Notes: generated by a model from the letters alone, not told the origin. A DNA stretch of 64,000 nucleotides from Talaromyces rugulosus (GCF_013368755.1 NC_049562.1:6820001-6884000); one strand, 5' to 3'; positions 11,440 to 24,100 are shown, counted from the first letter of the stretch. Program-made: numbers and translations.

Positions 11440-12111
11440 ACTTAGAAGCAGAGCTACTATTGTATTTATTTATGGATTCTAGGGCCAAGGAAACATTTTT
11501 CTACCCTTGATTCCTCTCTTGGATGATTACTTTGATATAATCCTTGTTCACGACCTCTTCTTTGGCAAGCCTGAATGTCCTGTAATGATAATAGAGTGGG
11601 CGAACTTTTACCTGAATGATATCAGTAAAAGCATACATAAACACCTTCCAGTGATACTTGGGGGGTACTTATTTGGGGGGCTGATCGCATTTGAGATGGC
11701 ATCGGCATGGCGGAATATGTTTAGAAGCAACCCCGCCTCCATTCTTCTCCTAGATACTGGAAGCTACCCATCACTTACTAAATTTTTCTCTCAAGAGAAT
11801 ATAACAGAAGAGGCAGTCCATCATAGCCTAGCTATTTTTAGAAATGATCAACAGTCTCTGGTTTGTTAGCACTTCAAGAAGCTTTAATCACTATTAATCC
11901 ACCAAATCAAATGATATTCTTATAATGGTGATTATCTCTACCTCCCTACGCTAAATGCTTGTAAAACAACGACAGCAGACTGATGAAAAGCTTATTACCG
12001 CAAGCTTAATATGCATGTTCTCAACTGTAGTCATCATAACATGCTAGGCTATTCAATGGTTGAAACGGTCGCACGACTAACAAATAAACATTATCACCAA
12101 CTCCTCAAATA
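11440..12111 (+). pseudogene. NRPS thioesterase (release) domain
   Basis: An alpha/beta-hydrolase releasing domain. It contains a GFxGQGN-type oxyanion segment near 11475, the FxKPE-like segment, and the nucleophile elbow at 11660-11680 reading GGYLFGGLIAFEMA. In the family the residue between Tyr and Phe is the catalytic Ser. Here codon 11669-11671 is TTA (Leu), one C-to-T change from TCA. The later HHNMLGYSMVE segment near 12035 supplies the catalytic His region. The frame ends at TAG 12109-12111, either the true stop or another decayed Gln. Confidence 0.8.
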
Positions 12112-12320
12112 GTAGATTACACCCCAGACTAAAAAACTATATATTCTAAGATAACAACTAGATATTATGCATACTAGCAAAATTTAATATAACCATCCAG
12201 TGAACTTAAGAGCTCTTATTATCTTTAGTTACTTTCTATTGAAGAAGTAGTAAGTTTTATAAGCAATATATACTTTGTTTTACACACTGACCTCGCTCCT
12301 TAAGCGATATAGGGGCTATA
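12112..12320. other. Short AT-rich spacer downstream of the NRPS
   Basis: I see no gene or repeat here. Its last five bases (CTATA) are one copy of the target duplication of the solo LTR that follows. Confidence 0.5.
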
Positions 12321-12577
12321 TGTTACGGGCTAGGTCCCGTCTTACTGGCCTTATGTAGGTCCAGGAATTGAGTAGATTCGAACGTGAGAAAGAGAAGGAA
12401 AAGGTTCGCAGGGGTTCGCATTGTCGAATGTCGATACAGGCGAGTGTGGGTCCCGGGGGCGCCCTAGCGAATCTGGTGTAGCGTCAGGGGGTTCTTCTAT
12501 GGCGAACCAGGTGCGGACCAGGTGCGGTTATTCTACGAGAGCGAAGCCTGAGTATCCCAGGGGCTAAGACCCTAACA
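12321..12577 (-). repeat. Solo LTR of family B (257 bp) with 5-bp target duplication
   Basis: This 257-bp block is the reverse complement of the LTRs of the intact element at 51534-57032 and differs from them by only a few bases. It is flanked by CTATA on both sides (12316-12320 and 12578-12582), the direct duplication left by integration. No internal sequence remains, so it arose by recombination between the two LTRs of a former full element. It shares with the intact element a 7-bp segment that the LTRs of the decayed copy at 20861-26344 lack. Confidence 0.93.
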
Positions 12578-12689
12578 CTATACAAATAGAACTCCAGTGC
12601 CTATTTAGAATATAGAGAAGTTGGAAACTTCCTTTATATAAAACAAAACAAAAACCTCAAATATAGTATAAAAAAGCGTGTTAAACAGG

Positions 12690-13459
12690 TTATATTCATT
12701 ACATTAACAACACACGAGCTCCTCTAGAGATTGTAGGTCTTCTTACAAATTTATTGTTTAACTTAGGCAATTTCTTCTTCCTAATGCTGGATCTCGACAC
12801 AATTTTCATAGAAAGCTGGAGAATCGACGATTCTCTTAACTTCTAGACGGACTTAACAGTGATCTTGTGAGGAAATTGACATATCAAGAGCCGTAAAGGC
12901 AAGGTTTCGCCAAAAGCTTACTTTATAACAGTCCTCCTCAAATAACTTGTTAGAAATTTAGAACAGTGGAGCAACTGCGTCGGATGTAAGACTTCTAACA
13001 GTGACATAGAAAGACTGCCAAAAGCAGCTACAAATTGCTTCAACAATTATTCATTGCGCACCGCGAACACAAAGAAACCTAGATGCCACGGACGCAGACA
13101 AAGAGATTGTATCAAAGATACTTACAACGGTCGCGTCTCCAGTCTACACACGTAACATTTCTAGTAACACTGTATCTTCTCCGAAGTCATGGACTCAGTT
13201 TGCAGATAGGATATTATCGATATAAGAATATAGATTGAGCAGACAGAGAAGCTCTTATATAATTCTATTAAAAGTGAACCTTCAGAGCATACATTGACAT
13301 CAACGTCCATAATTATCAACAAACATACACATCCCAGTATCAACTTACGTTTCGGCCATTCTGGAGATTGAGATCGGGGTCAAACATGTCGCAATGGCCC
13401 TCATACACAGTGACATGATGCTGCCCACAGAAGAGACAGGCTTCAGAGAAAGAAGGCAT
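12690..13459 (-). pseudogene. Intron-containing gene remnant, unknown function
   Basis: On the minus strand an ATG at 13459 opens a 37-codon exon (13349-13459) containing CLFCGQHH and ending exactly at a consensus donor GTAAGT (13348-13343). Further down, another donor GTAAGT and an ATCTAG acceptor bracket a 47-bp intron (about 13070-13117). A long protein-like frame follows with segments SCFWQSFYVTVRSL, NKLFEEDCYKVSFWRNLAF and RIVDSPAFYENCVEI, broken only by TAA/TAG at Gln-like positions. Upstream of the ATG is a CT-rich tract typical of fungal promoters. I do not recognise the family; the stops make it a probable RIP-hit pseudogene. Confidence 0.5.
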
Positions 13460-14413
13460 TCTAAAATTCCAAATCTCAATATCCATCATATAAACATTCA
13501 CTTTACCTAACATACACATATAAATAGAGGGATAGGCTTAATTTCAGATAATATGGTTGGGCAGAAAATATAGATGCTGTAAATTTTATCGTATGCACAG
13601 ACAAGAGGGAGTTGCGCGCAGGGAGAGGGGGGGACAGTCGACTCAGACATTGCCTAGAGAGAGAGAGAGAGAGGAAGAAGGGAGAGAAGGTCATGATCCT
13701 TGAAGAGGAATTTATGTGTGGTTACCCGTAGTAACCCACGGTCATTCTCCTTACCCTAATATCGACTTCATGGTGTTCTCACTTCGATATCAAGAATAGA
13801 TCAATCACCCCATATAGCCCTAGCGTGCGCCAACACATCATCACTATAGATTCTCTCAGATTACCCTTAGATAGATGACACCCATTACTATTAGATTCTC
13901 TTCGCTTTCGCTCCAATCACTTACAGATAGAATATACGCTGATAGCTAGTAACTACAACCGTTTCAAACGTGATATATAAAATTGAAGCTATATATCATT
14001 TAGAGTTAGAATATACACGAACCAATAACACAGCACACTAATCATCAAGACCCATTATAGGACCCACTTATTTACACATAACCGATAATGATTAGTTCTT
14101 TCATGGTGATACTGCAATAGCAAAAGTTCATATACCATCTATCGGTAGTAAATAATAGCTACCGCCCAACAATTATTATTGGCGGTGTCTAAAGTAGTTA
14201 AGCCAATTTCTCTTAAAGACCACGCTGCCCGGTAACTAGGCAGCAGTATTTATTCGCCACCGCAATTTCCCCCCCAAGATTTCCTCCTTCACTGTCTTTC
14301 TCCATGTCTATCCCCAATAACAAAGAGGTATCACACCCATTACTACTCTTTAGGTACTTTATCAAAACACCAAAGGTCTCTAGACATTTTATTTATTACT
14401 CTAGAATGTCTGG
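13460..14413. other. Gene-free stretch upstream of the 12690-13459 remnant
   Basis: Non-coding by appearance. It contains a (GA)n microsatellite at about 13658-13680 inside a purine-rich tract (13590-13700) that is a pyrimidine-rich promoter-like tract on the minus strand. A small hairpin (GCTGCC...GGCAGC) lies near 14225-14245. No conserved coding frame was found on either strand. Confidence 0.4.
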
Positions 14414-14693
14414 TTGTGTATGTCGACTGGGTCGAACACCTGGACAGTAGAGGCACCGACAAGCCTACTTCTAGATCAAGCGGTCCACGCCGCTGAAGAA
14501 ACTCATAGATGCCTCTTACGAGAGGATACGCCAGAGACAGTACACATTTTTATTGATCAGCCCGCGCCGCGAAGTAGCATGGCTTCATTCAAATCTACGG
14601 TGCTTAGTATATAAACCTCGCCAAATATGCGGGAATGTAGTTGGTCCCCCACAATGACTTGTCTTTGCAACCCTACCATAACCTGCCTACATA

Positions 14694-15044
14694 TCAAAGT
14701 AAAGAGAACAAAAAGCCATGCCATATCACCACTCTTTCCACCTCCCATCCCTTTAGTTTCAATGCAGCTGTAAGATCAGGATAAGCCATCATGTATTCGT
14801 GTTTCCATGATGTCGTGGTTGATAGTATGTTACATCCCCATTCGCAGTAGACTGTAGTGGTGGAATGGATGATATAGAGGTCATTTAGGGTGGCATTTTT
14901 GGGAACTGAGAATTTCGACGAGGCGTAGCCATAGATGATGCATATCGGGCGGCATTTCGACCTTTGGGCGATATAGTGAAACATAATAGCAAAATCTATT
15001 ACCATTAGTGGTAATAAACAAACTGTATTGCTAGGCATACCCAA
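14694..15044 (-). CDS. Possible small hypothetical protein (116 aa)
   Basis: An uninterrupted minus-strand frame of 116 codons in a stretch slightly richer in GC than its surroundings. It has several cysteines and aromatic residues (for example VYCEWGCNIL, GWEVERVVIWHGF). There is no domain I recognise, no splice signals I can defend and no paralogue in the window. The overlapping frames at 14557-14748 (minus) and 14414-14614 (plus) are of similar quality, so this may be chance. Confidence 0.2.
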   Translation of the reverse strand: MGMPSNTVCLLPLMVIDFAIMFHYIAQRSKCRPICIIYGYASSKFSVPKNATLNDLYIIHSTTTVYCEWGCNILSTTTSWKHEYMMAYPDLTAALKLKGWEVERVVIWHGFLFSLL

Positions 15045-16088
15045 GATTATTCCTCATATACATCGTTCATCAGTCTATAGATTATGTACACACCGCCTCT
15101 CCTCAAATATCAGGGTACTTTCATTGCACTAAGGATAGAATTAGAACTAATGTGAGATATTTCAAGCACTTCAATTATCAATTTAATCTTGTAATGATCG
15201 TTACTTACATTTATGTTGTGTATCGCTGGCATACATTATCTTGTTGATAGTATTATTTCAACCCCTACTAACCGCTTCATGCCACGAGAATAAGTAGCCT
15301 TAGAAAATTCTATTTACTTACAGTAGAATTGTATTACCCACAGTAATAATTAGTAAAGATTAATTTGGTAGACAGAATGGATCATTTAGTGAGTAACTAT
15401 TAAGAAGAACCTTATTTTGTAAGAGATCATCAAGATCTTCAATATAAAAAATTAGCTAAGTTTTTTAAAAGTATGCTTCTTGACTTATAAAAAATATTAT
15501 ACTATAGAGAGCTGAATAGATTAAAATGCTCTATTTACTCTCCTATGATCTACTCTTATCAGTCTTGACCTCCATCAAAAGATATTACTTATTTGGAAGA
15601 GCATACCTACAATGAAACCCAGTAGTTTTAGATAAGTAATATACATTTTAAGATATAATAAATAGAATAATCTATAAAGAATATGCTTCGCTTTTATAGC
15701 AGCTCTCTACTTAGGCCTTAGTTATTTTATTTCATACAGCATATACTTCCTCTACAGTATACTACTATAGACATCTAAATTACAGCTGGACAATCAATAA
15801 CTAATACTGTAAAAGTTTCTATTTAATACTAATTTTAGAAAGGAATTTAAGTCAGTTCTATTTTAAACAACTGACTGGTACGATGGCAATCTTGATTAAC
15901 TATCACTCACTATCATATATTTAGTATTTACATGTGACAAGCTTCTTTAACTATACTTTGCTTGCTTTTTTCAGATCGGCCAACATATGGGAAATCATTT
16001 AAAATTCTGAAGCCCATTTTTCTATCAGTTTTATGTAAGCGGGCCCTTCCCTGGTAAAGAGGTTGTGCCGTGGCGGCTTCGCGCGGTT
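15045..16088. other. AT-rich region without recognisable genes
   Basis: The stretch is dominated by TA-rich, stop-dense sequence in all frames, as expected of old RIP-mutated DNA. A short GC-rich island at about 16035-16100 leads into the minisatellite. I could not assign it to any transposon family. Confidence 0.4.
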
Positions 16089-16258
16089 GGCACCAGATGG
16101 GTTTATAGTTACAGATCGGTTGTTAGTTACAGATTGGTTGTTAGTTACAGATCGGTTGTTAGTTACAGATTGGTTGTTAGTTAGGATCGGTTGTTAGTTA
16201 CGGATCGGTTGTTAGTTACGGATTGGTTGTTAACTAGTTGTTGATTGGTTGATAACTG
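16089..16258 (+). repeat. Minisatellite 1, unit about 18 bp (TTAGTTACAGATCGGTTG)
   Basis: About eight head-to-tail units, differing mainly by C/T or G/A changes (GATCGG / GATTGG, ACAGAT / ACGGAT), follow a GC-rich lead-in. The same unit recurs at 19680-19850 and in decayed form at 20745-20860, each time in the same orientation and near similar flanking sequence. The three arrays therefore belong to copies of one dispersed repeat. Confidence 0.85.
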
Positions 16259-16796
16259 TAGGTACATCTGTAAGAATAATTAGTGATCTTAGTAATCAGC
16301 AGTGATAAAACAAGAAAAAAAAAATATCATTATGGAACTGTGAGATATTCTATCACAGTTGCTAGAGGGGAATGTGGGGATAGATAATCTAGGCTATATA
16401 TGATATTGCTTATAATAAAATATAATTCACTAGTAATATATTATATATAGGATTATAGTTTATATAAATAGTGTACGCATTTACTTACTTTGACTATTTC
16501 CTAATCTTTGCTGCCAAGAAAAGCTGAATTAATAATTAGTTAGTAATGATATGTATTATAATTAAATGTTTTATTTCTATATATGCCTTACCGCACCTTA
16601 TATGCTGCTAGAAGATTGACCTTAAAAAATATATAATCTATGATGGAGCCTATATATTATTATCTTATACTGTTATAGTATAGTAAGCACTCTTGGTTTT
16701 TTTTTATAACTTTATATTCTGGCTTGCTCTAAGTACAACTTTGAATCTGATCAATTTTTAAAATCTATTCAAGGTCTTATCAATCTGTATATAGAA

Positions 16797-17960
16797 ATGT
16801 TAATCAATCTTCCTACAGAACTTCTTCAAGAGATTTTTGATAATATGTGAAGCTACTCTTCTAATAGTCATACAGTATGCAATATTAACAATTTAGTTAT
16901 TATTTTATAAAGACCTATAAAGACTTTATAATACTTTAAAAAATCTATAAGCTCACATTATAAGACCACTATTTAAGCAGACAGAGATCTATTTTAGGAT
17001 AATTCTTCTAACAACTTTGAATAGCCGAAGACTACCAGTAGAGATAATATTTAATCTATTAAAGAAATCACTATTGTATATATAAAGTATTTATATCCTT
17101 TATTCTCTATATATAGAAATTCACAATATTTTTAATCTACTAAAAAGAATCCCTAATATAAAGGACTGCATATATTGTCTGCTCTATCTTATATATAACT
17201 AAAATTTGTATACAAGGCATTAATATTAACTTCCTTCAGTATTGAAATCAATTATAATAGTCTAATTACTGGTAATAATATCTCCTAGCTATATATATTC
17301 CCATATCTTCAAAATATCTATATATATGATTTGTTATGGACCTCCTGGCCTTTTTACTTATTTCAGTTATTAAAAGACTTTACTATTTGTCTAAGAAGTA
17401 ATTATCCTTAGATCATCCTATACTTACCTGGTCTCTATAATCTAGTTATTGATTATAATAATAACAAAAAAGCTTCTATCTTTATAGATTTTATAAACCT
17501 ATCTTGATTATTATCTTTTGAATTATAATCCTATAATTATAGCTTAATAATCCTAGGACAGTCTTAGTTGCTGTAGAAGATTACTATAGTAATAGCATTT
17601 GTTAATCTAGACTTCCATTAACTAGGCTAAAATATTAAAAAAGTTAATCTATTTTTAGCAGGACTTTTATATAATAGGTAATATAGAAGAGTCGAGCTTT
17701 CTTGTCTTAAGTCTTTAAGGTTAAGAAATTCTATAAGTTTATTTCCTTTTCTTTTTCTAACCAACCTTTCTTAGATAAAAGAAGTTTCTATTAAGCTTGG
17801 CGAGCATAACCTATATCTTGGGAAATTATTGGAGCTTCTAAATTTACAAAAACAGAGTATAGAGTTAATAAAATATGATAATTCTCTTACAATATTCTCC
17901 AACTGGGTTCAAGATGTGATTGAGAGTGTTATTGAATAGCCTATAGATATATAAATTTGG
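16797..17960 (+). pseudogene. F-box protein remnant
   Basis: An ATG at 16797 opens MLINLPTELLQEIFDNM, matching the start of an F-box (Leu-Pro-x-Glu-Leu-Leu-x-x-Ile-Phe) at the very N-terminus, as in many fungal F-box proteins. The frame then breaks at TGA. Protein-like segments continue in shifting frames (for example LPVEIIFNLLKKSLLYI, and NSLTIFSNWVQDVIESVIE near 17880-17935), all with TAG/TAA in place of Gln or Trp. F-box proteins normally recruit substrates to SCF ubiquitin ligases; this one is dead. Its 3' limit is uncertain. Confidence 0.5.
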
Positions 17961-19670
17961 GAGAAAGAAGTGTATTTAGGGTTTTAAAGAAACATAACCC
18001 CTACTACTAAGGAATCTATTATTTTCTATACCTGATTAATGTTTATAGTATAACTTTGGTATATTCATAACTTAACATTATAAGCCTTTAATAAATGTAA
18101 AATAGCATCATAGGAATACAAATCAGAGTATTATTATAGCTTGTCTAGACTGTTAGGTATTGTCATTAGTGGAGTTAGATAGTTTTTATAAATATTTCCA
18201 TGGACTATTTACTATTTTTCTACTTTATATGGGAACTTTAATAACATTAAGATATTTCATAGTAAATTACAGTTAAATACAATCTTTAGTACATCATTAT
18301 TTTAGTGATATACCAGATTATAGCTAGAGAAGAATATATTATATACTTAAAGTATATAAAAGTGTGTAACTATATATATGTTATACAGCAAAAACAATAG
18401 AAAGAGGCTAGGGAATTATATAGCAATACTTCACCTATAGTTAGAGAGACAGGGTTTAACAGTTAAGCAACTCTATATAAGGCAGTATTATTAGTGCTAT
18501 ACTAGATTTCATAAAACATCTCAAAGATTTTATAGCTGTGAGCTATAGGATCTAAATAAATAGAGTAAACACGGCCCTTATAGGCCACTTTCTGATTGTA
18601 TAGCAGATGTAACAGCTAAATCTGTATTTTAAGCGCTACTCACCATACTATAATTATCTTTATTCTCATTAAAATAATCTGGGAGATCTATCTAGATACC
18701 TAATATATGCTCAATATATTACTTAATATTCCTGATAAGACCTTTTCTAGACTCCAATTCCTTTGTTCTTTTTAAGTATTTAATTATATCTACAACTTTA
18801 GAGAGTCTTAGACATATTTTTTTAAGACTAAGTGTCAGTGAAAGTAATATACTGAGAAAAGAAAGCTATTCTTTATTATTTACTAATATGATATTAGGTA
18901 GTGATATATCTTTCTAGATATTTGTATCCTCATCATAATAGTCAAGAAAAAAAATCTTGGGGATACTAATAATATTAATGAGGCTTTACTATCTCAGTGC
19001 CTTGGTAATTATATTAGTAAATGTGTAGGTATCTATTTGGTTCATCTTCTTCTTTATCTTTTTATACTTTAGTCTCTGAAATGTATGAGCCCTGGATTCT
19101 TTTAGGCTTATCTCTTTTAATAGTTCTTCTTGCTGGATCTTTGTGTATTCTTGGGCTATAAATATTATATATTGGCAGCTGTAGAGGAGTTTGTAAATAT
19201 GATCATTTTTTAATATAGTGAGGAATAATAAAAAATTATAAGGTGAACTGTTAGTAGAGCTTAGCTTCTTGAAAGAGCCCTAGCGAGCTTTTATTAAGGT
19301 GCTGAAATAAGGTGTACATTTTGACTGGGATAGTTGCTCTGGGTATCTACTGTTGTATTATTTGGAATTGGTAGTAATTGGTTTGATATTTAAAGATTGT
19401 TCTAGTCTTAAAGGAAAATATATTGTAGCCCTTTATTATTGCTCTTTATCTATTATTATATAATTATTAGTTAGAACCTTGTAATTATGATAGTAAATAT
19501 CTTAGAGATGCTAGTATGTTTTTGAAGAGGTATATTTTTCTATATAAGATTAAAATTGGAGACTTGAAGCTGAGATATATATATCTTATCCTTGATTAAG
19601 TGGAGGTATTATTGTGACAACTAAGCGAGATGAAATGTTACCCTTTATGGCTGGAAGAGAGAGTTACACA
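17961..19670. other. AT-rich decayed DNA between minisatellites
   Basis: There are short protein-like pieces in the plus strand around 18400-18640 (RQYYQCYTRFHKTSQRFYSC and nearby) with Gln-type stops. No family is recognised. It may be the 3' part of the F-box gene or a second dead gene. The last 100 bp (from about 19614, starting TGTGACAACTAAG) match 20677-20770 and belong to the dispersed repeat carrying the minisatellite. Confidence 0.35.
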
Positions 19671-19679
19671 GAACTAGTT

Positions 19680-19850
19680 TAGGATTGACCATTACTAGCA
19701 GATCGGATATTAGTTACCAATTGATCACTAGTTGCAGATCGGTTGTTAGTTGCCAATTAATCACTAGTTGCAGATCGGTTGTTAGTTACCGATTGATCAT
19801 TAGCTGCAGATTGGTTATTAATTGCTGAATGGTTCTTGACTGCGCTTTAT
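19680..19850 (+). repeat. Minisatellite 2, same family as 16089-16258
   Basis: Units alternate between GCAGATCGGTTGTTAGTT and CCAATTGATCACTAGTT types. It is related to minisatellite 1 but more mixed. The downstream 370 bp (to about 20220) resemble 26345-26680, showing that the third repeat copy was split by the retrotransposon at 20861-26344. Confidence 0.8.
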
Positions 19851-20744
19851 GAACTGTAGAGCAATTATAACAAGTGGGCTATTTATTTAATGTAAGCATA
19901 AAGAAATCAAGAGTGTAAGTATAGATAATGGAATAAATAAAATAACAATATAATATGGAAGGAGATAGTAAAAATCTGATCAGACTTGCTGGAGCTATAG
20001 TATTGTAACAGGAGGGGGGAAGATAATATATTATACTTAGAATTTAGAATTATATTTTATATATTAAAAGTGAATTATATTTAGATTATTGCAAATTCTT
20101 AACTAATAGTAGTGATATAGACTAGATATCTCTAATATATATGTTTTACCCTATTAAGCCAACTTATATCTAATTAAATTAGTAAAGTAAGTCTAGATGT
20201 AAAAAAAATGATTTTTAATACAATAGATAGCTATTATAGTGGTAAAATAATAAGATAAAAAAAACAACCATTCTAGATATAATACCCAGTATTATTCTGG
20301 ATAAGTGTGCAGTTCTATTCTGTACTATATAGAGAAATAGTGATCTATACATCCTGATCATTGTATATAAGAATAGAGTTATTTTGGTCAGACTAGGTAC
20401 AGGCATAAATAGCTAGTTAATATCCTTTCACTGCCAAGGTGACAGCTAAAAGCTAAATAATTATTCTGGGATGATACATTTTCAAGTAGGTAAAATATCT
20501 ATAATTATAGGATTATTAGTTTGATAGTTGCAATAATTGTACTATATACTTATAGAGATACTAAAGTACTTTTAGAGAAATAGATATATTCTTTCACTTA
20601 AAATACTGGTCATATCAAATTTAAAGGTAAAATATATATATCTATCTTAGTCTAGATCAAATAGAAACAGTGTTGTGATGACTATACATAATAAAATATG
20701 ACTATGGCTGGAGGAGAGTATTATATAGAACTAGTAACAGATAG
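19851..20744. other. AT-rich dispersed-repeat sequence, no gene
   Basis: This holds the downstream part of one repeat copy and the upstream part of the next (20677-20744). All frames are stop-dense. No coding potential seen. Confidence 0.4.
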
Positions 20745-20860
20745 GTTTATAGTTTTAGATTAATTATTACTTACAGATCAGTTATTCATGGTTAATTGAT
20801 CACTAGTTGCAAATTGGTTGTCAGTTACTGGTTAGTAATTATTATTAAATACAGGTTATT
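20745..20860 (+). repeat. Minisatellite 3, decayed and interrupted by a retrotransposon
   Basis: Degenerate units such as GTTGCAAATTGGTTGTCAGTT follow a lead-in resembling that at 16080-16100. The array is cut at 20860 by the LTR of a family B element; the repeat resumes at 26345. Confidence 0.7.
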
Positions 20861-21110
20861 TGTTACGGGCTAGGTCCCGTCTTACTGGCCTAATGTAGGT
20901 CCAGGAATTGAGTAGATTCGAACGTGAGAAAGAGAAGGAAAAGGTTCGCAGGGGTTCGCATTGTCAATACAGGTGAGTATGGGTCTTGAGGGCGCCCTAG
21001 TGAATCTGATGTAGCGTCAGGGGGTTCTTCTATAGCGGATCAGGTGCGGACCAGGTGCGGTTATTCTATAAGAGCGAAGCCTAAGTATCCCAGGGGCTAG
21101 GACTCTAATA
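20861..21110 (-). repeat. 3' LTR of decayed family B element (250 bp)
   Basis: Begins TGTTACGGGC, ends with a mutated form of the ACCCTAACA terminus. It lacks the 7-bp GAATGTC segment present in the intact element and the solo LTR. Confidence 0.93.
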
Positions 21111-24100
21111 TTATTTCCCCCCTTTGGTAGGGGCGTTGTGGTGTTGGAGCCAGTGGTTAAGTGCTTTAGTGTCTTCTATGGACTGAGTGGGTTTCTATGT
21201 AGATCGCGTATATCTGGTCCAATGGATAAGGTATTATTTTATGTGTCCACGGCCCTGATGTATGGTCTGTTTATTGAGTATGCTATTGACTAGATACTCT
21301 TCATTGCCTTCTACTAGGTGTGCTGGTGGTTGGTAATCGTGTTGGGTCTGTAAAAGAAGTGGACGTGTGTCTGTAGGATAGAGGAGCGTTGTATGAAAAA
21401 CATTATGAATAGTTCTGGGGATATTGAGTCAGTATGTGTGGGATCCTACTTTCTCTAGTATAGTATATTTCGCATGTTGGATGTCCAGCTTTTTCAAAGG
21501 TCGTTCGGTCTGAATGTTTTAAAGGTCTAACTATACCTTCTGTCCTATTTTATACTCTAGAGGAGTCTCTTGGTAATGATTCGTACTATCTTCTATTTAC
21601 TGCTGTATTGTGACAAGCTTAGTCTGCGCTATATAAAAGGCCTGTCGTAGCTTAGTAACTATATTGTTTATATGTTTGATAGTGGGTCTTTGCTATTTAG
21701 ATATAGGGGTAGCTTTATCTAACTAGAGTGGTTCGACGTTATATCTATAGGTTAGAAAGAAAAGGCTGATACTAGTTATAGTAGCGTCGTGCCTGTTTAT
21801 TACGAGTTATATAGTTATGGTTAGTGAGCTCTAGTTGGTTTAGAGGTAGGTATAGAAGTTCCACAGGTATTCTTTTATCATAGAGTTAGCACGCTTCGTC
21901 TGTCTATTAGTTTGGGGGTAATGTGTGGTTGATAATTGTCTTGTGATCTTTAGATGTTTGTACATGCCTTTCTAAAGGTTATTAATAAATTATGTGTTCT
22001 AATCTGATATAATGCTGTTAGGTAGCCTATGTTCACGTATGAATTGGTCAACAAATGTTGATATCACTGTCTTGGTATCTATGTGTTTGCATGGTACCAA
22101 TATAATCCCTTTTTCTAGTTGGTTAATGATCACTATGAGATTTATATTCCCATTGGATATTGGGAGTTTCTTTATAAAATCTATACTAATATCTTGCTAT
22201 ATTCGCGAGGGGATAGAGAGCGGTTTTAATAATCCTTGTCGGTGTTATCTCTATATAGTATTCATACCATATTTGTTATAGTTATCTACGAACCTTCAGA
22301 CATCATCAGATAGGTTCAGCCAATATAGTTGTCAGACCATGATGGCATAGGTCATGTTTCGGCCTAGGTGTCTGGTGAGATAGGAGTCATACATCTCTTA
22401 TATAATACGAATGCATAGTGGTTCGCTATCTGATACCTATTATCAGTTTTGAAATAGTAATTAGTCTACTGTATCAATTATATATTCGGATACTATGGTA
22501 CAAAGTTGTAAGTTTTAAGGAAACTGCAGAAGCTTCTGGCATATAGCCTCTTTAATTTGTTTATAATTCTTATCCTTAGCTTCAGCTAGTCGCCATTGTT
22601 CTTTAATTAATATTGAGTACTCTATGTAGGTAGCGTAGATGTGGGGTTCAGATATGGTGTTTGATAAGCAATCCTGGGGAAGTTATTCTGGATAGTCTCT
22701 CTATACCTTGTTAGGGTTGATAAGACGCTTATTTTGGTATGCTAGATGTTTATTATCAATCCTATTAGGTATATCTTGTGAGCGTCATAATAGTGCATCA
22801 AGTCTGGCAGCTAGTCGTCCTGGCCGGTACTAAAGCTTATAATTGAAGTGTGAGAGTATATCAGCCCATCTCATTTATCTTTTATTCAACTGTTAGAGCT
22901 GCATGAAGTATTTAAGATTCTAATAGTCAGTTAGAATAGTAAACTTCTTAGTACTAATTAGTTTAGGTTCCCATTGCTTCAGACACATTATTATCGCTAA
23001 TAGCTCCTTATCGTGGATCTCGTAATTGTATTCCGCAGATGTGCACTTTTAGAAGAAGTAGGCGCAGGTTTACAGAAGTCCTTTGTTATTGTATTATAAT
23101 AATATCCCCCCTATAACATATTCTGAAGAGTTGGCTTCCACGATTATATCCTAATTAAAGTTGAATTATATTAGTATTGGGTCGCTTATAAATATTTGTT
23201 TTAGTTGTTTGAAGGCTTTATTAGCGGCCTTAGTCTAAATAAAAATAGTTCTTTTTTTAATTAGTTCTGTCAGTGAGTGGATTATATCAGAATACCCTTG
23301 AATAAACTGTTGGTAGAAATTTACAAACCCTAGAAACGATCACACATCTTTCATATATATTAAGGCTTTTCATTCTAAAATAGCAGAGACTTTCACAGGG
23401 TCTATTTAAATCCCTTTTCTAGCTTCTAATATAAATCCAAGATATTTTATTGTTTGTACCTCGAACTTGTATTTATTAATATCTAACTATAGTCCTGTAG
23501 TGTGTAAATGTTCTAGTATCTTTATTATCTATTTCTAATAGTATACATAGCTGCCTTCTATAAAGATAAATACATCGTCTAGATAAATAGATACAAAGTC
23601 GTCTAGGAACTCACAAAGAGTCTAATTAATATATCATTAAAACATGCTCGGCATATTAGTAAGGCCGAAAAGTATTACTAGCTATTTATAAAGTCCAAAC
23701 CTAGTTCAAAAAACTATTTTCCACTCGTCTCCTTTAGCAATACGTATCTTATAGAAAGCCACTATAATATCAAGCTTTATAAACTATTAAGCTTTAGATA
23801 TTCGTTGTAGGGTCTTATATATTAATAGTAGTAGATATCAGTCCCTTTTTATTATAACATTGAGCGCCTAATAATCTATACAGAAGCGCAGTCCTCCTCT
23901 AGATTTCCTTACAAATAGTACCGGCGCTGCAGCGGGCGAGTTGCTTACACATATAAAGTCTTTCAACAGTAAATTATAAAGAGTTTTCTATAGAACCAGC
24001 AGTTCTTCCCGTAACATGTTATAGAGAAGACCTTATAATATCTCTAGCTTGTGCCTCTTCGCGTCGGTGTCAATTAGTTTAATCTGATAGTCAATATTCA

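Larger units (their letters stand above)
5161..12111 (+). pseudogene. Nonribosomal peptide synthetase remnant, A-T-C-A-nMT-T-TE
   Basis: A single giant coding sequence in decay. Domains in order are adenylation 1 (5161-6640), carrier T1 (6665-6920), condensation (6960-8340), adenylation 2 (8340-9690), an N-methyltransferase inserted in the second adenylation domain (9720-10830), the adenylation C-terminus (to about 11130), carrier T2 (11160-11400) and thioesterase (11440-12111). The order implies an enzyme that joined at least two residues, N-methylated one and released the product by thioesterase. The first condensation domain and everything upstream are missing, because the hAT element abuts the first residues of adenylation 1. 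Dozens of in-frame stops from CAG, CAA, CGA and TGG codons make it non-functional. Product unknown. Confidence 0.88.

Noticed and set aside
13503..13694. Minus-strand ORF rich in Ser/Leu (LSLSLSR)
   Set aside because: It is the translation of a (GA)n microsatellite and a pyrimidine-rich tract upstream of another gene.
16089..16258. CRISPR-like array
   Set aside because: Units are head to tail with no unique spacers; this is a eukaryotic minisatellite.
22012..22281. Plus-strand ORF of 89 codons
   Set aside because: It is antisense to the integrase region of the decayed family B element, and the equivalent shadow exists in the intact copy.
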